Part shown: piece by piece, positions 10,855 to 22,559 of the stretch
How the letters are laid out: every line of letters begins with the position of its first letter
Position numbering within the stretch: the first letter of the stretch is position 1
Origin: Microthyrium microscopicum
Taxonomy: Eukaryota > Ascomycota > Dothideomycetes > Microthyriales > Microthyriaceae
NCBI GenBank assembly: GCA_010405405.1
Contig: MU004241.1
Coordinates: forward strand, 1,213,359 to 1,277,358
Length of the DNA: 64,000 nucleotides
Direction of reading: 5' to 3'
Position numbers and translations under genes: made by a program
The notes under the pieces: generated by a model
What the model saw: the letters and a program-made list of their open reading frames with translations, nothing else
Databases searched by the model: none
What the model was told of the DNA's origin: nothing

Positions 10855-11504
10855 AGAGATATAACAGTCTGATGTATGAATGTTGCGACTCGCAACATAC
10901 TAGACGAGCCATACCATATCCTCCATTCCAGAAACGGTAGTGGCTTAGCACAATATAGCCACCAGCCACTGCTTTTCCAAATATTCTAATGGATAGGAGT
11001 AGAAGGAAACAGAAAGATCGTGACATGGGGATCAATCAATGTGTCCCTGAATCATACGCGGTGCTATCAAAACTGTGCGGCGAGGTAGGACCTGACTTGA
11101 ATCCTTTGGTGTCAGTAGGCTGAGCTCGAAGCGCCCACATTATGTTTCTTCACATAATTGGCTGATGCCCAGCTAAAAAATCGTTCTTCAGACAGACTGA
11201 GCATCAAATTTGATAACCCATGCTCTTGCTCAGCCTTGATCAAATCGCGATACCTGTACAATATTTTAAAGGATAAGCTTGACTAGCGAGGATCGAGATC
11301 ATGCTACTCGTAAATTGTCCAAGGGCTTTTTTGACGCTGTAATATTGCTCCAGTACAATGTATAGTTGTCGTAAGGTCTAACACTAATGCATACTCGAAG
11401 CGTCTGGAGCCACCATGGGCAGTGTTGTGACGGACCGATATAAGATTTAATGTAGGTACAGAACTACTTCATATCTTGGTCGAGCAAGACAAAACACCTG
11501 GACA
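10855..11504. other. Intergenic, no gene seen
   Basis: About 650 bp between two minus-strand genes. It contains the presumed promoter of the T5orf172 gene and the 3' flank of the dehydrogenase gene. Open frames here are short and without family resemblance. Confidence 0.5.
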
Positions 11505-12275
11505 TCACCAAACGATTGGTTCTCCAAATCTATCTAGAAACTTTCCGCTGTAAGCTGGACCGAATGCATCGAAAAGCTTGACACAATCTCGAACGCTCTC
11601 CTCTGTACTGATTGCACCGTCCTCCTTCCACGCCACAAGCCCAGTTTCTACACGACCAGGATGTATGATAGTAAAGATTACCTCTGTCACATCCAAGCTG
11701 AAGCTCTTGATCACTGCATTGAGTGCTGCCTTCGACGCCCTATATGCATATCCTCCACCAGCCACATTCGCACCCACACTTCCCATCCTTGATCCCATAA
11801 TGATGCAGCGGGGAGGTGGCGCATTGGCGGCTCTGTCGCTATTATAGTTCAATAGATTTGGGATAAGTGTTCGTATTATGTTGAATGTGCCCAGGCAGTT
11901 GATTTGAAAAGTCTTCATCATGGTCGCGGCATCCATCACTTCCAGCATCTCAGCTGCAGCAACGTCTCCTGAGTTTGACCTCACTATTTCTTGGACAAGT
12001 CCACGAATGCCAGCACAGTGAATCAAGAACAAAACAGGAACGCCCACTATCTCAGAACTGAAAGACGCTAGGCTTGCTGTATCGGTTACGTCCAAAGTGA
12101 GTGTACGAATGGCTGTTGATTTCTCCAGATGTGGTGGCAGTATGATTGGCGCTTGATCAATGGCGATGATTGGCCTTGATGGATCTACAGTCGCATAATG
12201 GCTCAAAAATGCTGCTCCTAGACCAGATGCCGCTCCGGTGATGATGATGGCTGCATTGTTCGCTTGACCCATCAT
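11505..12275 (-). CDS. Short-chain dehydrogenase/reductase (SDR)
   Basis: Single exon, 256 aa, the normal SDR length. The cofactor motif TGAASGLG is at 13-20, LDVTD at 61-65, the catalytic Ser is in MGSRMGS (S162), and YRASK gives Tyr178 and Lys182. The usual NNAG structural motif after strand 4 is changed to HCAG (86-89). Family role: NAD(P)-dependent oxidoreductase, cytosolic; the substrate cannot be told. The first motif starts only 12 residues in, so the start is well placed, although Met1 and Met2 are adjacent. There are no biosynthetic neighbours that would suggest a secondary-metabolite cluster. Confidence 0.9.
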   Translation of the reverse strand: MMGQANNAAIIITGAASGLGAAFLSHYATVDPSRPIIAIDQAPIILPPHLEKSTAIRTLTLDVTDTASLASFSSEIVGVPVLFLIHCAGIRGLVQEIVRSNSGDVAAAEMLEVMDAATMMKTFQINCLGTFNIIRTLIPNLLNYNSDRAANAPPPRCIIMGSRMGSVGANVAGGGYAYRASKAALNAVIKSFSLDVTEVIFTIIHPGRVETGLVAWKEDGAISTEESVRDCVKLFDAFGPAYSGKFLDRFGEPIVW

Positions 12276-13400
12276 GACCCCACTTGTCTCCCCTTCGCTT
12301 GGATTGTGTGGAAGTTGAAGATATTAGAATGCCGATGAGAATGTAAGTTGACTATTGGGACGAGCAAGATTGAAACAATCTCAATTTGAATCCAAGAATC
12401 AGGTTCCTAGCAGGTGCCAAATGTTTCAAAGATGTTTATGGTCGAGTGTTATAGCGGGAAGCAAAGTTCACGAGAATCTGAACCTTGTTCTATCACGCCA
12501 CGTTGTTTTCAGTGAGACATCCATTCTAAAATAAAAACTAAACGCCAAGCTCCACAAAGCCGCATCAACCTTTAGACAGGATCGCTAGTTTAGACCGAGT
12601 TGGATATGAACTAATTGAAAGAAAGCAAGAAATTCAACAAGGCAGTGGACCGTATCATTTGATGCGTATATCAGGCCAATAACCACATTAGGACAAGACT
12701 CTAGAAGAGCTTTATTCCCAAAAATGACGCCTTGTCAGACAGTCGAAAAGATTTTGAAGTGAAGGAGCTCAGTGCGTATGCTGGAATCGAGATTTTCCAT
12801 AAGCAGCATCTCAGTGAGCATCAAGACAACCACCATGTACCAACGACGATAACTTACACTCAGTCTACGATTGACCAGTTTCTGTGGGCAGGCCATGACT
12901 GAGACTAAGTGAGCAAGATGCAACCTAGTGAAGCGTAAAGTTTGTATGCTTCTGCTCCGTGTTGCTATATCATTTTCAACTCAGACTCAGATGACGACCA
13001 CCTAGAGCCTTAGATGTAAAGTATCTAGTATGATGGATGGAAATCAGATCGTTAGCATTCCCTTAGACAATCTATCAGTTTTTTATATCTTTTCAGGACA
13101 TGGGCTCAAGAAAGCTTTCATGCGCGTTTGAACCATTTCACATTACCTTGATGACTTTGACGTAAAAGGTACTAAAAAAAAATCGCCAAATTTCTCCTGC
13201 TTACGACTCTGATCACTCTTGTCCAGCGACAAGTTAGCTTAATCTTCACAGAATCCTTACTAACAGGTACTACTTAAAGCGGATGTAAACGTCTCATGGG
13301 ATTTCCAAAACCTGGGAACGTACCTTTACATCCACTCAATCGATATTTCAACAAAAGCAATTGCGCTATAAAAATCTCCCATATGCATTCTCCCAATATA
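12276..13400. other. Intergenic region between divergent SDR and hydrolase genes
   Basis: About 1.1 kb holding two promoters. No supported gene: a 62-codon frame on the minus strand near 12,735-12,923 has no family features. An A-run lies near 13,175. Confidence 0.45.
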
Positions 13401-14229
13401 ATGTCCGGTCCCAAACTCAAACCAAGCATCATCTGGGTCCCGGGTGCTTGTCATCTCCCCAGTCACTACAAGCCATGCACGGACATTCTGAAGTCCAAAG
13501 GCTATCGGACAATTACCGTCAGAACAGCGTCAGTCCGCCAAACAGGGCCCTATCCGAATGGTTTTTCTCAAGATCTAGGAGCCATCGTCTCAGCCATTCT
13601 GACTGAGCTTGATGAAGGCCATGACGTGATTCTTGTGATGCATTCGTACGGTGGTATGCCTGGAAGTGCTGCCGTAGAGGGTTTACTCAAAAGTGACCGT
13701 GAACTCAATGGGCTAGCAGGTGGTGTGATAGGGCTCATCTATATCAGCAGTTATGTAGTCGATGTTGGCGTGAATCCGATGGCGAACGGAATGGGAGCAC
13801 CAGAGGAAGACCAAAAGTCTTTGGTTAAGATTGATGAGGTAAGGAGTGAAACTGTCAATGGTTATAGTCGACTGAATACTAACACTGCATTCGCAGGAAG
13901 GAATGTTGCTGTTTGTTGATCCAGTAGCAGGATTCTATCACGACGTGCAAAAGGACGCTGCTCAAAAAGCGGCCGAGAGTCTTCAGCCTTTTGCAGCGAT
14001 GACACTGAACAAGGAGCAGACATATGCACCTTGGAAACATCTACCCTCCATCTACATCATCTGTGAGGACGACAAGATTCTACTGCCGGCTCATCAGGAA
14101 GCCATGGCAAGCCAAGAAGGTGGATTGTGGACCGTTGTTCGGATGAAAAGTGGTCATTCCCCATTCTTGAGTCAACCAAATGAGCTTGCAGCAGTCATTG
14201 AGCAGGCTGTGCAGAACTTTACAAAATAG
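13401..14229 (+). CDS. Alpha/beta hydrolase (AB_hydrolase_6 / methyl-esterase-like)
   Basis: Two exons, 13401-13838 and 13897-14229. The intron has donor GTAAGG, a perfect TACTAAC branch point and acceptor GCAG, and the phase is 0. The product is 256 aa. The early strand PSIIWVPGACHLPSHY is typical of the family's oxyanion region. The nucleophile elbow is HSYGG (Ser82), the acid is probably Asp205 (CEDDKILLP), and the base is His233 (KSGHSPFLSQP). Family role: small-molecule esterase or hydrolase; the substrate is unknown. An upstream in-frame Met (13296) would add 35 residues without similarity, so the MSGPKLKPS start was preferred. Confidence 0.88.
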
Positions 14230-14415
14230 TAACGAGGGTTGATAAGCGCTCAAAGATGTGATCATAATACGTAGTAATTTCATTAGCTAAAAGTTCTCCA
14301 ATGCCATGTCGCGTCCGGGGTATCCAAGGTATCAAAGCATTACTCATGCAATACGCGGCTACGCATAAAGCCAACGTCAATCGCCAATGAACGTAATATC
14401 GAAAGCAAGATTGCT

Positions 14416-16277
14416 CTATGCTCTCCTGAAATGGTCAGTCATACTACTCTCCGTCGAATCCTCTGCAAGAGATGGGCTGAGAACTAGAATGTTTCTGTGG
14501 CGATCACTCCGCTGTGCTTGTTGAGCGAATGGATTCCTTCTAATCTCTACTCGAGAATATTGGTCTTCCGCCGTGGATGGCCGGCGGGCTGGAGATATTA
14601 TAGAGTCTTGAAGCGGCCACGCATCTGGATCCGGACTTTGCACCCTGGAGTCATTATACCCCATCGGCGAGTTTAGATTCCTGGACCTGGATCCATCGTC
14701 ATGTCGTAAAGGATGCTGTGGTAGATTGGCTGCAGTCTGAGCCGCAAGACTGTTCTCGTGACTCGTTTCGGACTGCCCACTTGAATTACTGCTAATCCAA
14801 CGTGTGAATACATGGCTCATGCTACTGCGGCTCCGAGTTTGCTCTCGAGAGGACCCCATTATTGGACTCATGAAACCACGAACAGGTGCGAGGCCAGGCA
14901 ATTGCGGAGCGGCATCTGTTACAAAAGGCGGCTGTCTTGGGGTATGTTTGACTTCGTATGTAGTCCGGTGGAAGATTTGCAAATCTCTACCTCTTGGGGC
15001 AGCTGAGCCAACGGTGGCAGGTCGCTGAATAGCCTCCATCTTTTCCATGGGTGAGAGCGGATAGGGCGATTTCTCAGAGTCCATACTATACATCTTTCGG
15101 GATAGAGGTTCTGTAACATTGGTGGAATGACCTGAAGTTGTGTTCGCCGTGCCTCGAGAGCGGAATGAATCGAACCTGTCACTGAGTGCAGAAAGTGGGT
15201 TTCGTAGCGATGGATAATAGAAAGCGACCAAAGCTCGTAGCGGCGGTATGCTGGCCGTGATTACACCAAGCTCCACTTCAACTGCAGCAGAAATCCATAG
15301 TGGGTATGAGTACCAAGTCTCATCATATGTTCCAATGAGAGCTTTCCAGATAAAGTATGTCCTGTCAAGTATCAGCACACTTTTCTTGAAAATGGTGTGA
15401 GGCTTACCTGATAACGCCAGCTACTGTCACCGTCAATCCCAAACTCAAGAGGAACGAAACTCCGATTCGTGAACCCATGGGCATATTGAGGCGCATGACC
15501 ATCGGAATCGGGAGAAGAGTCGTTAACAAATCTGCAATACAGTTGATGACCCCAGAGCCTAGTGTGACTCGCCCTTCATTTAGACATTTGTCGCTTTCTC
15601 CAAGAGTCCAATACGCAGCGATTGGTCTAGACAGCCAATTAGTTCCAGCTCGTATATTGAGTGGTGCAGTAACTTACTGGCACTGAAAGATCGACAGCAG
15701 AGTAAAAGCAATAAAGATGGCAATGTTGAACGCCATCGCGCTATGTATTACCCATTTGAACCAGTTCATACCGGTGTTTTTGACGAGACGGTAGTAAAAT
15801 AATAGAAGCGCCATGCGTATAAATGTCACAGCCACAGTGAAGAGGACCTTCGCAGCCATTGCAGTCTTTCCCAGGCCTAGGCGATTCTTAGTTCCTCGTC
15901 GTAAACGATGATAGTACTCATAACTTACTGTGAACAGAAGTCAAAGGAATATCCCAAATGTGTCGATTCCTATTCACCAGTTAGCATGACTGCCATATTC
16001 CGAGAACTCAAAAGGCTCACCAGTAATAGACATTATTGGCCAGCATAACGTTAGCAGCCAGGCCCACGGCAAAAATATAGCCCAAAAGAAGCGATAAGTC
16101 GTCCCATCCTAGCGATCTCTTGATGAATGTGCGACTATAGAACCGCAGAAGCACGAAAATCGTGCATATGACAAGCAGAACTCCATTAACATATAATATC
16201 GCTGGTCCTCGAGTTACTGGATTGGTGTAATTAGGCGGCGGGAATGAGAGAATGACGCTGATAGGAATATCTCTCAT
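14416..16277 (-). CDS. Fungal rhodopsin-domain (SAT4-family) integral membrane protein
   Basis: Five exons: 16277-16021, 15969-15929, 15876-15678, 15626-15408 and 15361-14416. All have GT-AG junctions and consistent phases; branch points GCTAAC and ACTAAG are visible. The 553-aa product has seven membrane segments in about the first 290 residues. Family hallmarks are RFYSR, a GWDD motif before helix 3, FQCQPIAAYW, INCIADLLTTLLPIP, and RTYFIW...TYDETWYSYPLW. The C-terminal 260 residues are Ser/Arg-rich, disordered and cytoplasmic. Fungal members are abundant and mostly uncharacterised. An upstream in-frame Met at 16367 would add 30 residues; MRDIPISVILSFPPP matches the usual family start better. 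None of the five exons alone would reveal the gene. Confidence 0.92.
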
Positions 16278-18451
16278 GGTTGCGAGTTTTCTAGTGAATC
16301 GAGCAAAAAGCTGCGAGAAACGCGAAGAGTCGGTAGGTATTATCGGAAGCACATTTCCTGATCGCAAGGGCTTATGATAGTGATATCACAAGGCTGGAGT
16401 CTTCTTTCGGAGGTAGGCTGTGGCGAACGACAGTTTTCGAAACAGTAGAAACAACGCGACCTGCAATCCAATGGTGAGAGGAATGATTAACAGTAGGTGC
16501 AAAACGCATGAAGCACAGGTACCGCAGTCGTCTTATTCATTCTCCACATCTGGAGCGCATTGGCCTGCAGATTCTGCGAACAGTTTCCAGCCCATCGAAG
16601 CCACTCACTATACTCTTAAGAGCTTAGTGGTGGTTGGTTCAAAAAGTCAACTTTCGGAACAAGCCATAGTTTTCAATAAGTCTCCAGACATTCCATTGGC
16701 TGCTTATTGTTCTGACATGGCCTTTTTCGTGCGATATATCAGCTGCGATATGAGGGCAAACACCAGAGGCTACGCCATGGAAAGATGCTTGCTTGTTATT
16801 GGTGTTTATATTACTTTGGCGGGGAGCGGACGTGTTCGTGAACTGTTGAGAGGACGATCTTGCGTGTGTCCTAGCTTTAGCAGCTTGGCTTAATCAAATG
16901 AAGCCAAGCGGCTGTTGTGGCGTTGTATAGTATCGTTAATCCCACATCCGATCCTTCGGTTTCACCCAGCCTTTGATATTGATTAACCTGACTTCGCGCC
17001 CTCAGCAATCCTTCGAAGCACATCGTTCGAGGCCATTTGCTTGACACCAGATCCGAACACTTGTCATCCCACTACGGAGTACGGCATCACCAACTGCCAG
17101 TACATGTGATATAGCTGTTGATGTACGCTGCTCCCCGTACCAATGCGTGATCTTCACAGGGTCCCTAAACTTCAGGCAAGGGACCTCAGTGTTCCGAGCT
17201 CATCAAACATTCCGTCCAAAACAATGGTGATGTTAAGAGTCTTCTAGAAAGTGTTTGCACTCACAAATGGCAGCTGCAGCCGCCCGCAGCTTCATCATCG
17301 AGTCAGTGCTTGAAGGGGGTACTCTAGAGCACCCTTAGCCCGACTTTGTACTCTAGCTTACAAACGGCCCGTAACAACGTGAGGGGAAAAGGCACATTAC
17401 CTTAGAGTACCATATTCCCTAAATCTCCTCAAGCTAGGAAACAATCAACGTGCGTAAAGCTGTAAGTTACGGGACCGTAGAAATTGATGGTCAGAATTGT
17501 AGTGTTGACAGTTTCGATTTTTATGTGTGATGCCTGGACCGCCCAGAGTCTTCACGCTGATGTCCAAAGTGTCTTGGTTCTAGCCACTGTACATGACAGC
17601 TTTCATCCGCTTTCAAGTCAGGCCCTTTCGAATCCAAGGTGCTAGCTAATGTAAGCCACAGGATTTGATAGAGTACTAGTGAGTTCTCTGACAAGTTTGA
17701 CAAGTTGGCATTAAATGCTCAATGCGCTGACAAGTTTGTAAGCCTGTCAGTGTCGCTAACGCATGCAACAGCACTGGCGCTTTGTGAATACCGCGAGTCA
17801 ACCATTGCAAGAGGAGGTAGGAGACCTTTGATGAGTATCGTTTTGTTATCCCAGAATCAAGATGGAAAGAGTGTAGTTAGTAAAAGGTGGTTACACAAAT
17901 CGATGGGCGCCTGAGATATTCATGGGTACACGGTATCGTCATGCAGTTCTTGCCGGTAATTTTACATCGCAAAAATTCTCCGAGTGGTTCACCAGCACTC
18001 GCAGGATCCGCATGGTTTTTGTTTCTTGTGAGCGGATCGGAGCACTACCCGATCGATCGTTCGTATATCGTAATTTTCTGGCTTGCGAACCATATTGACA
18101 GCAAATAAGCCAGGGTTTCAGCCAATTATGCTAGTTGTTTTGCCAAAAATCACGATTACTTCATGTCATACCTGTGTAGAAAAAGCTATTACGGGTTAAG
18201 TACATTAGGTCCTTTTTTTGGTCGCTTCTAAACGTTTAACGTGCTATACTAGAGATTAGAAGCAGAAATGCGGTCTTGTCCTGTCGAATTTGTGTCGGTA
18301 ATTTCGTCAATTCGTCGATCTGGAGCGCCAATAGCCAACTCTAGCAGAATCTCGAGCCAATCTGCAGTATTACTCTTTCACAAACCCAGTCTCAATTTTA
18401 CCATACTCATGAAGTATTGGGGTTTCAGGTTACTGTCGGAGGAGTGCAAGC
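16278..18451. other. Gene-poor 2.2-kb stretch
   Basis: No supported gene. A 157-codon plus-strand frame at 16420-16893 overlaps the promoter of the membrane-protein gene and has no recognisable domain. At 17,319-17,412 a 9-bp inverted repeat (GGTACTCTA / TAGAGTACC) about 75 bp apart could be a small hairpin or miniature-element remnant. Near 16,930-17,120 the minus strand has short coding-like pieces broken between frames, possibly an old gene remnant. Confidence 0.4.
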
Positions 18452-20340
18452 TCACTCGCCTGAAAGACCAAGATCCATGCTGGCTTCGACCACACGAAGA
18501 GTGTTGGTGTGGCCCATACCTCCGCGCCAACCTTGAACGCAGATGACAGGGTCGCCCTTCTTTAAGACGCCGAGTTTGATCGCATTCATAATGCCCCAAG
18601 TGAGACGGCGATCAACGTCCTCCTGCCATGGGACTTCAGTGAAATCGGGCTTCTCCTCTGGGAAGAGGAACGGATACACGCCACGATACAAATGAGAGTA
18701 CTAGCCTGATGTTAATTGATGCATTTTTTGGGCAATGGGAAGCTACTTACTCTTGCAGCGCGGTCATTTCGAGTGACCATGATGATGGGGCAAACTGGTC
18801 TGTATTTGGAGACAAGTCGAGCGGTGGAGCCACTATTGTCGTGTTATTAGCAGTTGAGCGACTAAGTTTGCGTTCCTTCTTACCTGGTGGTCAGCACAAG
18901 AATGCAGCCAGCATTCTGTTCTAGACTTGCGCTAACAGCAGCCATGGCACAGGTCTCTGTAGTCTTGACAGGCACTGGTGCAACACGTCTCAATTCATCA
19001 AAGTGACTGATGTATGGAATTGCAACTTCTGCCAACAGACATGTCTCGTGCATCATGCTTACAGCCTCATTTGGATAGTTTCCTTTGGCAGTCTCACCTG
19101 AAAGCATGACACAATCCGCGCCATCGAGAACGGCATTTCCGACATCGCTGACTTCAGCGCGAGTTGGTCGAGGGTTGTAAGTCATAGACTCCAACATCTG
19201 GGTAGCGCAGATGACTGGCTTGCCAGCAACATTGCACTTGGTGATCATCATTTTTTGGGCAATGAACACATGTGCTGGAGGGATTTCGATACCCAGATCA
19301 CCTCGAGCAACCATGACACCGTCAGTTGCAGCCAGAATCTCATCAAAGTTGTTTACTCCCTGTTGGTTCTCGATTTTTGCGATGATTTGAACGTCCTTGC
19401 CATCTTCGCCGAGAACTTCACGAATTGCCGTAATGTCGCTAGCTTGTCGAATGAAAGATGCAAACACCATGTCAACCTTGTTCTTGACACCAAATCGAAG
19501 ATCTGCTTTGTCCTTCTCGGAAAGGGGTGGAAGGTCTACATCGGTTTTGGGGAGGTTGACACCCTTTCGCGAAGCAATGTTTCCATTGTTGACAGCACGT
19601 ACGCGAATCGTCTTATCGTCGACAACATCTAGAACCTCAAATGAGAGTACACCATCATCGACAAAGATGACACGACCCTTGGTGATCACCTTGGTAATGT
19701 TCTTATAGTCGACATACCTAATCACAAGTCAGTGTCGAAGATATAGATAAGGGATGAGGTTCGTACATGTTGTCGCCATCGCAGGCAGCCGCATACTTGT
19801 CGTCCGTGGTAATGTTTAGCTCGTGGCCGGCCTTGATAGGAATGTCCTTATCATCGGCAGTTTGTCCAGTTCGAATCTCTGGTCCTTTCTGATCTTTTAT
19901 CAGCAATTGGATTTGAACAAAAGAGCGGCATGACATACGGTATCAAGAGCAATGGCAATAGGACGACCAGGCATCTCCTTTTCGGCATTGCGAGCGTTAT
20001 CAATGACAGATTGATGGTACTATTTGTGTTTGGTCAGTCGACTTCAAACTATACAAGTGCAACAAGACATGCCTCGTAACTTCCATGGGAGAAGTTCATG
20101 CGAACAACGTTCAATCCATGTTTTCGCAGCTCGTTGATTGCCTTGACAGAGTTTGTTTTCGGGCCTAATTAGTGAGTTAGGCCAAGGGCAGTATATCACT
20201 CAAGTCCGACATAACTGACCAATTGTGCAGATAATAGAGGTACGGCGATAGTTTCTTGCGGGCTGATACTCAGTATTTAGCTGAGACAGCCACTCGACTC
20301 GAGTCCGACCGGCGTTCAAATGATCCAATGCGTTGGCCAT
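18452..20340 (-). CDS. Pyruvate kinase
   Basis: Seven exons: 20340-20220, 20164-20073, 20019-19939, 19888-19767, 19717-18884, 18832-18751 and 18700-18452. The product is 526 aa, the standard fungal size. Hallmarks are [61 protein letters not shown] and [15 protein letters not shown]. Role: phosphoenolpyruvate plus ADP to pyruvate plus ATP, the last glycolytic step, in the cytosol. The second intron (20072-20020) starts with GC (GAG|GCATGT) and ends TAG; no GT donor in the area keeps the conserved SHGSYEYHQ reading. The start lies about 590 bp from the RIPped block, but the gene itself shows no RIP damage. The [10 protein letters not shown]-terminus resembles Leotiomycetes enzymes. Confidence 0.97.
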
Positions 20341-20900
20341 GGTGAAGAATGTCGATTGCGGATTAGAAGTTGGGAGCAGAAAGTCTTGGTAGTGGAGTCG
20401 GTGAGTGAAGCAGGAGGCAGAGTTTTTATACTCTGGAGTGGGTATCCCAGAAGCTGAAAGGTTTGTAGTTCGTAGAGAAGAAGAAGAGAGGTAATGGGAG
20501 GATTGCAAGACAAGAAATCGCGCAGAGAGGCTACAGTACCGTACAATCAGTGGAAAGAGGAAATGTCTCGTCCAAGTCGAGTTACCTTACGTCAAGGCTG
20601 AAGATATCGCCCTGGTCAAGGAGGGGTGGATTTAAGCAGCGCTGCAGCTTTTACAGGGAAGCTTTCCTCACCAAAGCTCCACAGCTCTTTCAATCCACCA
20701 AAAAATATGCGGAATTACCCCCACTTGCTAATTATTTCCTCACGCCTGAGGGCAATTGGTCGCTGCCATCGTTGTGGGTTCACTGTTGCTCTTTCCTTGT
20801 TGAGTCACCCCACTCGCGTGGCTAGTGAGATGTGGCACGAAAAGCGCGATCAATTGTGGCGCTAGTAAATTTCCAAGGTTCCTCTAGTTCTGACTGGAGA
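20341..20900 (-). promoter_or_regulatory. Pyruvate kinase promoter with TATA box
   Basis: Read on the minus strand, a TATAAAA box (forward 20,423-20,430) lies about 85 bp before the ATG. A pyrimidine-rich run of CTCTTCTTCTTCTC type lies a little further upstream near 20,480. Both are typical of strongly expressed fungal glycolytic genes. The region keeps normal CA/TG content, so RIP stopped before the promoter. Confidence 0.6.
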
Positions 20901-20910
20901 GGGTCGGCAG
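20895..20910 (+). repeat. Left copy of a 16-bp inverted repeat flanking the AT-rich block
   Basis: TGGAGAGGGTCGGCAG here is the exact reverse complement of 40,625-40,640. On the outer side both copies have a CTAG tract, followed here by 7 extra bases. On the inner side CCTAGGATTTCGA is a weaker match (about 10 of 13) to the right copy. It may be a terminal repeat of the outermost element. Confidence 0.6.
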
Positions 20911-21875
20911 CCAAATTCCTAGGATTTCGACTCTATATTTACTACAGATTTTCACTGTAGATCTACGCTAGAATTAGCCTAGCCCCTAACATCTTCTAAT
21001 ATTAAATTATAGAAACTACCCTTATAGTAATTACCCCTATAAACGTTTTTATGCTATAACTTTATAGTATTTCTATTAATAATCTACGCCCTAAAGCTAA
21101 AAATAGTCTAAAATAGACGCTAATAAGAAGGTTCTAATCGTAGAAGTAGTAGTAATACTAATCTTAGTATTAGGGTATTATATTATAGTAGGATTCTTAT
21201 ACTAATATATATCTAGGCTCCCTATTAAATATATAAAGTTTAATTAGAGTCTTAAAAATATATTAGAGTCTAAAATATAGTTATAATATTAATATACTAA
21301 GAATTAGTATTAAAGAATACCTATAGTACTAATTAGTATATAATAGCTTTTTAAAGCATAAAATTAAGATATTATCTTACTTAATAAATCTTAATAATCT
21401 AGAGCTACTAAAGTAATATAATCCTTTAGAGAAAGGTTACTTCTTATTATATTTAGTCCTAATATAGCTATTCTAGAATTACTATTATTTTAATATTTAT
21501 AAACGCTTTAGTAGAAGTATAATATACCTAAAGGATTACTTTAATAAGACTATTAAATATCTTAACTTTAGATATTCTAAGTATCTAAAATTCTACCTCC
21601 TAATTACGCCTAAGCGCTACTAATAGTACTCTAAGATAATCTATTATAATAGCGATTAGGATATCTTTTAGAGTTATATTAATAGTACCTATATTAATAT
21701 TTTAAAGCTAAAGAGTTAAATCTAGAGATATTTATATAAGGGATATAAAGAGAAGCATAATTTAAAGTTCTAAGTAGTCTATTCTCTTAATAGAATAATA
21801 CTTACTATTAATAGTCTTTATCTAGGTATAATAAACAATCCTAGAATATTAATTTAATTAGACTTATTAAATTAT

Positions 21876-22193
21876 TATTACGAACTCTTACAGACTTGCT
21901 ATAAAGGCGTAGATATCTTGCTATTTCCTTACTCTTTCTACTCTTATAGTACGTTATAGGAAGGCTTTTTGCTAGTAAACTACTAGGTTAATATAGATAG
22001 TACTTACTTTCTACTATAATAAGATAAAGTTAAATATAGCTAAGGATAAGAAGGAGAGGTAGCCTTATTAAAGAGAAGATAAAAAGGAGTATAAATAAAG
22101 GAGTAGACTTAATTTCTAAGAAGATTAAGTATTAATCTTATCTTAATACTAGTTTTTAAAATCTATTTTCTTTATTTTAAACTATCTTTTATA
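21876..22193 (+). repeat. 5' LTR of outer Gypsy element (318 bp)
   Basis: The sequence beginning TATTACGAACTCTTACAG matches 37885-38202 along its whole length, with mostly transition differences of RIP type. It is preceded by the target duplication ATTAT (21871-21875). Confidence 0.85.
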
Positions 22194-22559
22194 ATTCTAA
22201 TACTTCTTAACGTACTATATAATTATAAGCCTAATAGATTCTTGTAATAATAAGGAGTATAAGGAACTTTAATAGAAGCTAAGACTAAAATAATAAAGAT
22301 AAAGACTTAGATAATAATAATAATAATAACTTAAGTTAATATAATAGCTTACTACTACTAATAGACTTAGAAGCTACCTTAGTTACTCTTTATATAGTAA
22401 TAGCTTAAATTAACGAATAAGAATAAGTATATATAGCTAAGATATAATAGCTTTATAATAAGATTATAATTTTGTTATAAGCCTTATAATAGAATCTTTC
22501 TCCTTTTTTTTAACTAAGAGAACTAAAACTTACTAACCTTATAGTTCTTTAATATAAAA

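Noticed and set aside
11505-14229. SDR plus alpha/beta hydrolase as a secondary-metabolite cluster
   Set aside because: There is no synthase, P450, transporter or regulator nearby, so two adjacent tailoring-type genes are not enough.
16420-16893. 157-codon plus-strand frame
   Set aside because: It has no domain, signal or splice context and lies in the promoter of the rhodopsin-domain gene; likely chance.
16930-17130. Minus-strand pieces resembling a monooxygenase tail (VLAVGDAVLR, GVKQMASNDVLRRIAEGAKSG, INIKGWVKPKDRMWD)
   Set aside because: The pieces lie in different frames with stops and are too short to assign; at most an old gene remnant.
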